Of a DNA stretch of 5,536 nucleotides, positions 1-4,219 are shown one piece after another (the stretch's first letter is position 1; the number at the start of each line of letters is the position of its first letter). The position numbers and the translations under genes were made by a program. This DNA is from Atopobium sp. UBA6362 (GTDB lineage: Bacteria > Actinomycetota > Coriobacteriia > Coriobacteriales > Atopobiaceae), in NCBI GenBank assembly GCA_002440065.1, contig DJRK01000147.1, forward strand, positions 1-5,536, given 5' to 3'. The notes beneath the pieces were generated by a model that searched no databases, was not told where the DNA came from, and saw only the letters and a program-made list of their open reading frames with translations.

Positions 1-163
1 CCTCGAAGCCGAAGATGAAGCGATCGGCCTGCCCGGCGTCGGAAAGCTCGGTGATGATGTCGCCGATGTATTTGAAGCCGGTCAGGCAACGGCGCAGCTC
101 GAAGCCGTATTTCTCCGCGAGCGCATCGACCATGGCGCTCGACACGATGGTGGTGACCGCTAC
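1..163 (-). pseudogene. Phosphohexomutase remainder, in frame after an internal stop
   Basis: This is the continuation of the neighbouring mutase gene beyond its in-frame TAG, in the same frame. It reads 54 codons (codons 349-402 of the gene) with no stop until the window edge. The translation is family-like throughout: it begins VAVTTIVSSAMVDALAEKYG, has the LTGFKYIGD segment, and ends in FGFE. FGFE is the start of the phosphosugar-binding GFEES loop of alpha-D-phosphohexomutases. The rest of that loop and the C-terminal domain lie outside the window. No convincing ribosome binding site precedes the in-frame ATG at codon 359, so independent translation is unlikely. Codon use is less GC-biased than upstream (two AAA lysines, several GAT). 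The alternatives to a real pseudogene are a sequencing error or nonsense suppression. Confidence 0.75.
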
Positions 164-1207
164 CTAATCCGCAAGATCCTCGCCGCGCTGCGCGCGCATG
201 CGGCATATGTAGTCGAGCAACAGCACGCCCATCTCGTTGCCGGTGAGCAGCAGGTAGTCGTCGCCGTCGGACACCGCCACGCCCACGCGGTCGGCGTCGG
301 GGTCGGTGGCGACGACGAGGTTGGGCTTGACCTTCTCGGCGAGCTGAAGGGCGAGCTCGAGGGCCTCGCGGAACTCGGGGTTGGGGTACTTGCACGTGGG
401 GAAGTTGCCGTCGGGGTTGGCTTGCTCGGGAACGACGGTCACGTTCTCGACGCCGATCTCCTTGAGGATGCGGGTCACGCACTCCATGCCCGTGCCGTTG
501 AGCGGGGTGTAGACGACGGAGTAGTCGTCGCTCGCCTTGAAGCCGGGGACGGAGACCTTCTTGATGTTCTGGATGAAGGAGTCGAGGACCTCCTCGGGCG
601 TCCACTCCACGAGGCCGCGCTCGAGCGCCTCGTCGAAGTCCATCGCGCCGTCGTAGGCGGCGAAGGCGTCGACCTTGGCGATGTTCGCGGAGATCTCGGC
701 CGCGGCCTCATCGGTAATCTGGCCGCCCTGGTCGTTGTAGACCTTGTAGCCGTTGTAGGCGGCGGGGTTGTGGGAGGCCGTGAGGACGATGCCGGCGGAG
801 GTGCCCAGGTGGCGCACGGCGAAGGAGAGCGTGGGGACGGGCTCGATGCGCGGGTAGACGTAGACGTGGACGCCGTTCGCGGCCAGGATGCCGGCGGCGA
901 CCTTCTGGAAGTCCTCGCCCTTCAGGCGCGAGTCGCGCGCGATGGCGATCGTGGGGTTCTCGTAGTGGGCGTTGAGGTAGTCGGCGACGCCCTGGGTGGC
1001 CTGGGCGACCACGTAGACGTTCATGCGGTTCGTGCCGACGCCGAGCGTGCCGCGCAGGCCGGCCGTGCCGAAGGCGAGGCCGCGGTAGAACGCGTCGTAG
1101 AGCTTGTCGCCGTCCTCGGCCACGAGCGCGGAGAGCTCGGACGCGAGGTCCTCTTCCTTGACGTTATCCTGCCAGAGCTTGACGGTGGCTTGAATGGACT
1201 GATCCAT
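164..1207 (-). CDS. Phosphoglucomutase/phosphomannomutase (phospho-sugar mutase), truncated by internal TAG
   Basis: This is a cytoplasmic alpha-D-phosphohexomutase of the PGM2/PgcA type. The family interconverts hexose 1- and 6-phosphates to link glycolysis with UDP-sugar, glycogen and cell-envelope synthesis. Visible motifs in order are: FGTAGLRG at 46-53 and GTNRMN at 58-63, typical of this subgroup; the phosphoserine loop TASHNP at 143-148 with catalytic Ser145; KVYNDQGGQ from 155; YTPLNGTG at 233-240; and the Mg-binding loop TDPDADR at 301-307. The ATG at 1207 is chosen because GGGGGAG (1213-1219) sits 5 nt upstream. The frame stops after 347 residues, whereas family members are roughly 550-600. 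The sequence past the stop remains homologous in frame, so this is a nonsense-interrupted gene, not a short enzyme. As read, the product lacks the sugar-binding loop and the C-terminal domain and should be inactive unless the stop is an error or is suppressed. Confidence 0.9.
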   Translation of the reverse strand: MDQSIQATVKLWQDNVKEEDLASELSALVAEDGDKLYDAFYRGLAFGTAGLRGTLGVGTNRMNVYVVAQATQGVADYLNAHYENPTIAIARDSRLKGEDFQKVAAGILAANGVHVYVYPRIEPVPTLSFAVRHLGTSAGIVLTASHNPAAYNGYKVYNDQGGQITDEAAAEISANIAKVDAFAAYDGAMDFDEALERGLVEWTPEEVLDSFIQNIKKVSVPGFKASDDYSVVYTPLNGTGMECVTRILKEIGVENVTVVPEQANPDGNFPTCKYPNPEFREALELALQLAEKVKPNLVVATDPDADRVGVAVSDGDDYLLLTGNEMGVLLLDYICRMRAQRGEDLAD

Positions 1208-1226
1208 GTGAACTCCCCCACTCCCG

Positions 1227-1249
1227 GGCGCAGGCGGTCCGCCCGCGCC
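1227..1249 (-). repeat. GC-rich palindrome in the mutase leader
   Basis: This imperfect palindrome has 11-nt arms around T1238. GGCGC (1227-1231) pairs with GCGCC (1245-1249), and GGCGG (1233-1237) with CCGCC (1239-1243). The one unpaired position (A1232/C1244) becomes a G-U wobble in minus-strand RNA. It lies just upstream of the mutase ribosome binding site (1213-1219), inside the probable 5' leader. It could be a protein-binding dyad or a leader hairpin. No known riboswitch class is recognisable. Confidence 0.5.
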
Positions 1250-1269
1250 GACTTGTGCTAAGTGGTCTC

Positions 1270-1275
1270 ATTCTA
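1270..1275 (-). promoter_or_regulatory. Possible -10 box for the mutase gene
   Basis: The minus strand reads TAGAAT here, 5 of 6 matches to the sigma-70 -10 consensus. It is about 60 nt upstream of the start codon and downstream of the terminator of the preceding gene, so a promoter is expected in this interval. No good -35 hexamer lies at 16-18 nt, and there is no extended -10 TG. This is weak support only. Confidence 0.25.
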
Positions 1276-1354
1276 GTAGCCCAGGAGCGGCAATGCAGCC
1301 CAGCTTACGCAAGCCGCGGCCCCCTCTCGGCGAGCGGCACGTCAGAAAAATACG

Positions 1355-1393
1355 CCGGGCGCAAACCCGTTGAACAAACGTGTTTGCGCCCGG
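1355..1393 (-). terminator. Intrinsic terminator of the Ltp-repeat gene
   Basis: CCGGGCGCAAAC (1355-1366) and GTTTGCGCCCGG (1382-1393) form a perfect 12-bp stem. After one mismatch, CGTT (1368-1371) pairs with AACG (1377-1380), leaving a 5-nt loop. On the minus strand the stem is followed by CGTATTTTTCTG, a U-tract typical of Rho-independent termination. There is no T-tract on the plus-strand side, so it acts on leftward transcription. It sits about 90 nt after the stop of the 1483-2664 gene and before the mutase start, which separates the two same-strand genes into different transcripts. Confidence 0.85.
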
Positions 1394-1482
1394 TGGGAAC
1401 CGTTGTGCACATAGGATAATGCGTTGCCTTTTAGGCCCCGTAACAAATAAGAAGGCAGCCAGATTCAATCAGAAAGGATATT

Positions 1483-2664
1483 TTACAGGCCAACCGCATC
1501 GACCCCGTATCGAGCCTGATCGGATGTAAATCCTTCGAATTCGAGCTGTTTAATCAATCCTGAACGTGAGAAAGACGTGTAATCGAGATAGCTCTGGGCC
1601 TTCTTTGCTGCCTGCTCATTCCAATCGGCACCGCAATTATCAACGGCAAATACAGCGTCATCGTGAGGAAAGCCTTCGAATTCAAGCTGCTTGATTAAGC
1701 TCTTATACGAAAAAGAAGTGTATTTAAGATAGCTTTGTCCCTTTTTATAAGCATTCAGCTGAGATTTGGACATATTGAGCTCGACCTTTTCGGTCTTCAG
1801 CACTTTTCCGCAAATGGAGCATTTTAAGCTCTTTTCCCCGGGAAGCACGGTTCCGCTCGATGTAATAGTGGGAGCTTTTGTAACAGTCCATTCTCCTTCA
1901 GTATGGTCGAGCATGGCGATATCTTGCGTCTCCGTTTCACCGCATTGAGCGCACACTCGATGCTGAGAACCCTTTTCGGTACAGGAAGCCTCTTTATCCA
2001 CGACCCAATCGCCAAAGGAGTGCTCTGTCTTTGGAATATTTTGCTTCTGCTCTTCGCCACAATTCACGCACATGCCTACTGCAATGCCTTCGTTCGCGCA
2101 AGTTGCTTCCGCCTGGGTCTTCCACTCTTTAACCATATGCCCAACCGGTTTCCCTTGTTGGACACCGCATCTTTCGCACGTCTCGGGCTCCGTACACGTT
2201 GCCGTTTGCCAAGAATGGCCAAGAGCATCGCCCTCCGTTCGGCCACAGATGGCGCATGTTCTGGGCTCGGTGCAAGTCGCATCTCGCCAATCATGAAAAC
2301 AAATTACATGAGAGGCAAACAAAGCGACCAGTGCAATGCCGGCAGCTCCAGTAACAAGAACCTTCCTCGGCATTGCCCTCAGCTTAGAAATAAAGCCGTT
2401 TGGACTATCGTCTGATTTATCAGTTTTCCCGTTAGCCTCCTCGGCCACTTGTACCTCTTCGCCTGTGAGATCCTTATCGACGTTTGGATCCTCGCTCATA
2501 TTTCGTTTGTCTCCAGCCTCCTTTTCATTTGTGTCGGAACCACCGCTAGAGATGACTGTTGTTTCTTCATCAGAGACAACAGTCATATCGTTCTCTACAG
2601 TCTCTTCAGAGGGACAAGGTTTCTTCTCAGCGCTTGAAAAATCGGTCTTATCCAAATCACTCAT
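1483..2664 (-). CDS. Membrane-anchored Cys-rich protein with two C-terminal Ltp repeats
   Basis: The product is 393 aa. I chose the ATG at 2664 because AGGAGG (2671-2676) lies 6 nt upstream; an in-frame GTG at 2688 has no such signal. Residues 1-90 are acidic and low complexity. Residues 94-101 are basic (KLRAMPRK), followed by one hydrophobic segment at about 102-123, which predicts N-in/C-out topology. There is no N-terminal signal peptide and no lipobox. Residues 124-255 hold four Cys-rich units, mostly C-x5-C-x2-C or C-x9-C-x2-C with a trailing His or Asp-His (Cys 131/137/140, 157/163/166, 189/199/202, 228/238/241). A final CSIC follows at 282-285. These look like zinc-ribbon-type surface repeats. 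Residues 302-345 and 349-393 are two Ltp repeats (Pfam PF07553 type), sharing IKQLEFEGF. A phage-encoded Ltp of Streptococcus thermophilus blocks phage DNA entry, but most chromosomal relatives are untested. Function here is unknown. The gene is divergent from the abi gene and clearly less GC-rich than the flanking genes. Confidence 0.85.
   Translation of the reverse strand: MSDLDKTDFSSAEKKPCPSEETVENDMTVVSDEETTVISSGGSDTNEKEAGDKRNMSEDPNVDKDLTGEEVQVAEEANGKTDKSDDSPNGFISKLRAMPRKVLVTGAAGIALVALFASHVICFHDWRDATCTEPRTCAICGRTEGDALGHSWQTATCTEPETCERCGVQQGKPVGHMVKEWKTQAEATCANEGIAVGMCVNCGEEQKQNIPKTEHSFGDWVVDKEASCTEKGSQHRVCAQCGETETQDIAMLDHTEGEWTVTKAPTITSSGTVLPGEKSLKCSICGKVLKTEKVELNMSKSQLNAYKKGQSYLKYTSFSYKSLIKQLEFEGFPHDDAVFAVDNCGADWNEQAAKKAQSYLDYTSFSRSGLIKQLEFEGFTSDQARYGVDAVGL
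1486..1761 (-). repeat. Tandem Ltp repeat coding units
   Basis: Two copies of a 47-codon unit encode residues 302-345 and 349-393 of the Ltp-repeat protein. They can also be seen in DNA: CCTTCGAATTC occurs at 1532 and again at 1673, a 141-bp offset, with similar sequence on the side of each that encodes YTSFS. In both, the protein keeps QSYL-YTSFS-S-LIKQLEFEGF. The C-terminal unit has lost the Cys and the acidic NCGADW end of the first. Internal duplication is the simplest origin. Confidence 0.85.
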
Positions 2665-2718
2665 AGGGAGCCTCCTCAGGTCCAACACCCTCAGTACGCA
2701 GCATCAGGCAATGCAACG

Positions 2719-2748
2719 ACCGTAGACCCCCCCCAACAAGTTCGTCAA
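2719..2748 (-). promoter_or_regulatory. Candidate promoter of the Ltp gene with G8 spacer tract
   Basis: On the minus strand, TTGACG (2748-2743; 5/6 to the -35 consensus) is followed after 18 nt by TACGGT (2724-2719; matches at positions 1, 2 and 6 of TATAAT). Transcription would start near 2712, giving a leader of about 48 nt with AGGAGG correctly placed before the ATG. The spacer contains a run of eight G (plus-strand C8 at 2727-2734). The -10 is weak, so the assignment is tentative. Confidence 0.4.
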
Positions 2749-2835
2749 GGATGCTTTCAGCCAAGTGGCCGAAAATAATCCATGTGCGCCGATCGCAGCA
2801 CGCAGCAGACCGTGATCGTGCTCAACGCAATAACT

Positions 2836-2869
2836 TCGCAGGATATAATCGCAAATCCATATCCAGCGA
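2836..2869. promoter_or_regulatory. Inverted repeat over the abi promoter (operator or RNA hairpin)
   Basis: TCGCAGGATAT (2836-2846) and ATATCCAGCGA (2859-2869) are complementary at 10 of 11 positions (A2840/A2865 is the mismatch), with a 12-nt spacer. The dyad covers the TATAAT box and the expected transcription start of the abi gene and ends 5 nt before its ribosome binding site. The position fits a repressor operator. If transcription began further upstream, the arms would form a stem in the leader or in a small RNA. The sequence alone cannot separate these options. Confidence 0.5.
2844..2849 (+). promoter_or_regulatory. -10 box of the abi gene
   Basis: This is a perfect TATAAT located 35 nt before the abi start codon, predicting a start near 2856 and a leader of about 28 nt. 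The -35 region (around 2820-2826, CTCAAC/GCTCAA) is poor and there is no extended -10 TG, so the promoter may be weak or need an activator. The box lies inside the inverted repeat at 2836-2869. Confidence 0.5.
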
Positions 2870-2884
2870 CCGAGATGAGGCAAG

Positions 2885-3874
2885 ATGGCCGAACAACCCG
2901 AAGCCGTCGAGCAAGACTTGATTTATTTGAAGCCCAAGCTCACCATTGCCCAGCAAATCTCCCACCTCAAGGACAAAGGAATCAAGTTCGAGAAGTGCGG
3001 CGAAGACGAAGCGGCTTCCTTTCTCGCGGAACAGTGCGACTTTTACGAAGCGACGTCGTACAGGAAGCTGTTTACCAAACGCCAGGGAGGCGAACGCGAT
3101 GGCGAATACGCCAATCTGGATTTTGCTCAACTCAAAGTCCTCGCCGCGCTAGACGAAACGCTCCGTGAGGCTCTCTTCCCCATGACGCGTCACATAGAGC
3201 ACAGCTGGAAAGTGTCGTTGAAGCGCTCTGTCTCCGAGCGAGAGGACGAGGATGGCTATGAAATAGTGTCGGATTACTTGAGCTCGCTCTCGGCCAAAGA
3301 TAGGAACTATCGGACCAGCGAGCTCAAACGCAGCTCGCTGAACCCATACACACGGGGCATCTACAAGAAGTACGCGGAGCATATGCCTACTTGGGCGTTC
3401 CTTGAGCTAACCTCGTTTGGTACCCTTACAGACTTCGTGCGTTTCTGTGGGGAGCGATGGGACGACAAGACCCTCACGAGGACGCACTATGACTTAAAGA
3501 AAGTAAAGTCCGTAAGGAACTGCACGGCGCACGGTTCGTGCATCATCAACTCGTTTGCAGAAGGCGAGAACTCCAAGCACACGACGTCCGTCGATACCCT
3601 TAGTGCCGTTGCAGCATCCGGCCTTTCAAAAACAACGAGGAGAAAATGGATGCGCAACGCGGCGACGCAGGAAATCGCCGTCACACTTGTTCGCTACTCC
3701 AGAGATGTTCCGGAAGGCCACTCGAAGGATAGGGCCGAGAAGTGGCTCCGCGGTTTCTTTGATGAGGTCAAGGAGGCAAATGCCCTGCTGCCGCAAGCCG
3801 GACCCGATGCCACCGCAGCGGCAGCCCTACACTTTATCGAGTCGTTGACAAGAAGTTTAGAGCTGATAAAGTAA
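2885..3874 (+). CDS. Abi_2 (AbiD/AbiF-like) abortive infection protein with HEPN RNase motif
   Basis: The product is 329 aa, a normal length for the Abi_2 family (Pfam PF07751). Family hallmarks in order are: KPKLTIAQQISHLKDKGI at 16-33; Y-R-LF around 59-63; RHIEHSWK at 102-109; MPTWAFLELTSFGTLTDFV at 167-185, matching the family's 'lpiW.l.E.lsFGtls' segment; and VRNCTAHGS at 210-218. The last contains R211-x4-H216, the catalytic R-x4-6-H signature of HEPN ribonucleases. The family is known for phage-triggered growth arrest, and AbiF proteins have been described as toxins paired with an RNA antitoxin and as relatives of the Cas13 ancestor. The predicted role is a soluble, RNA-cleaving defence toxin. 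The ATG is preceded by GATGAGG ending 4 nt upstream. No protein antitoxin gene is adjacent. GC content is intermediate between the Ltp gene and the flanking housekeeping genes. Family assignment is strong; activity is inferred. Confidence 0.92.
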   Translation: MAEQPEAVEQDLIYLKPKLTIAQQISHLKDKGIKFEKCGEDEAASFLAEQCDFYEATSYRKLFTKRQGGERDGEYANLDFAQLKVLAALDETLREALFPMTRHIEHSWKVSLKRSVSEREDEDGYEIVSDYLSSLSAKDRNYRTSELKRSSLNPYTRGIYKKYAEHMPTWAFLELTSFGTLTDFVRFCGERWDDKTLTRTHYDLKKVKSVRNCTAHGSCIINSFAEGENSKHTTSVDTLSAVAASGLSKTTRRKWMRNAATQEIAVTLVRYSRDVPEGHSKDRAEKWLRGFFDEVKEANALLPQAGPDATAAAALHFIESLTRSLELIK

Positions 3875-3885
3875 CCGTAGATCAA

Positions 3886-3940
3886 AAAACCTTAGGGTTT
3901 TGGGGGCGGAATCGTGAAAGCGAGACTGCCCCATTTTCTT
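3886..3940 (+). terminator. Probable intrinsic terminator after abi
   Basis: TGGGG (3901-3905) pairs with CCCCA (3929-3933). After a bulged G, CGG (3907-3909) pairs with CTG (3926-3928, one G-U), and TCG (3912-3914) with CGA (3921-3923) under a 6-nt loop. TTTTCTT follows at 3934-3940. An AT-rich hairpin precedes it (AAAACC 3886-3891 with GGTTTT 3896-3901). On the minus strand that small hairpin ends in a six-T run, so the site may also stop leftward transcripts. It begins 12 nt after the abi stop codon. Confidence 0.65.
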
Positions 3941-4043
3941 ATTGACACTTCTTTCTTTCGCTATTTGACCCGCAAAGACAGAAGAGCGGAATCCCATCAA
4001 ATAATGTCGGGCAGCGGCCGCAATCGGCGCAGTAGAGGGGGAC

Positions 4044-4085
4044 GGGCTTCTTGGCACCCTTGTGGAGCAGGGGGCTAAGAAGGGC
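4044..4085. repeat. Palindromic repeat, degenerate copy
   Basis: GGGCTTCTTGGCACCCT (4044-4060) is followed by an 8-nt loop and AGGGGGCTAAGAAGGGC (4069-4085). Thirteen of 17 positions pair, plus one G-U on the plus strand and three mismatches. Positions 4044-4082 match 4129-4167 of the second copy at 36 of 39 bases, in the same orientation, 85 bp apart. No T-tract follows on either strand. Confidence 0.75.
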
Positions 4086-4128
4086 TTTCAGGCCAAATGC
4101 GCACAATGGGCGTTCGTTTGACCAAATT

Positions 4129-4170
4129 GGGCTTCTTGGCACCCTTCTGGAGCAGGGTGCCAAGAAGCCC
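4129..4170. repeat. Palindromic repeat, perfect 17-bp stem
   Basis: GGGCTTCTTGGCACCCT (4129-4145) and AGGGTGCCAAGAAGCCC (4154-4170) form a perfect 17-bp stem with an 8-nt loop TCTGGAGC. It ends 50 nt past the stop of the leftward methyltransferase gene. It may therefore protect or end that transcript, although no clear U-tract follows on either strand. The duplicated neighbour at 4044-4085 suggests a dispersed REP-like extragenic palindrome. AAGAAGCCC recurs once more at 4180-4188. Confidence 0.8.
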
Positions 4171-4219
4171 GCACGCCGGAAGAAGCCCTCGCGCCGCAAG
4201 ACCGGCCGACGCGAAGACA

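Larger units (their letters stand above)
3875..4219. other. Gene-free region between convergent genes
   Basis: There is no credible gene in these 345 bases. The first part holds the abi terminator (3886-3940). The middle (3941-4043) has only minor inverted repeats, such as TATTTGA (3962-3968) with TCAAATA (3997-4003) enclosing CCGC/GCGG. The right part has two copies of a long palindrome (4044-4085 and 4129-4170). Open frames crossing here on both strands are extensions of GC-rich shadow frames and have no family features. Confidence 0.7.

Noticed and set aside
422..1261. Long plus-strand open frame opposite the mutase gene
   Set aside because: It is antisense to a clearly recognisable enzyme, and its composition (mostly V, G, D, R, A, L) is typical of a shadow of a GC-rich gene. 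No family features are visible.
1425..1457. TGCCTT/AAGGCA inverted repeat as the Ltp-gene terminator
   Set aside because: The stem is six base pairs with a 21-nt loop and no U-tract. The hairpin at 1355-1393 is far stronger.
2360..2372. Lipobox in the Ltp-repeat protein (Cys122 in SHVIC)
   Set aside because: The residues before the Cys do not fit a lipobox, and the site is more than 100 residues from the N-terminus, so a lipoprotein signal is not supported.
2686..2688. GTG at 2688 as start of the Ltp-repeat gene
   Set aside because: It would place the perfect AGGAGG inside the coding region. The ATG at 2664 has that site at ideal spacing.
3942..3967. TTGACA at 3942-3947 as a promoter
   Set aside because: The only -10-like sequence (TATTTG, 3962) is 14 nt away and poor, and no gene follows on the plus strand.
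4044..4170. CRISPR array
   Set aside because: There are only two repeat units, one degenerate, with long palindromes and a single 43-nt interval, and no cas genes. This fits an extragenic palindrome, not a CRISPR.
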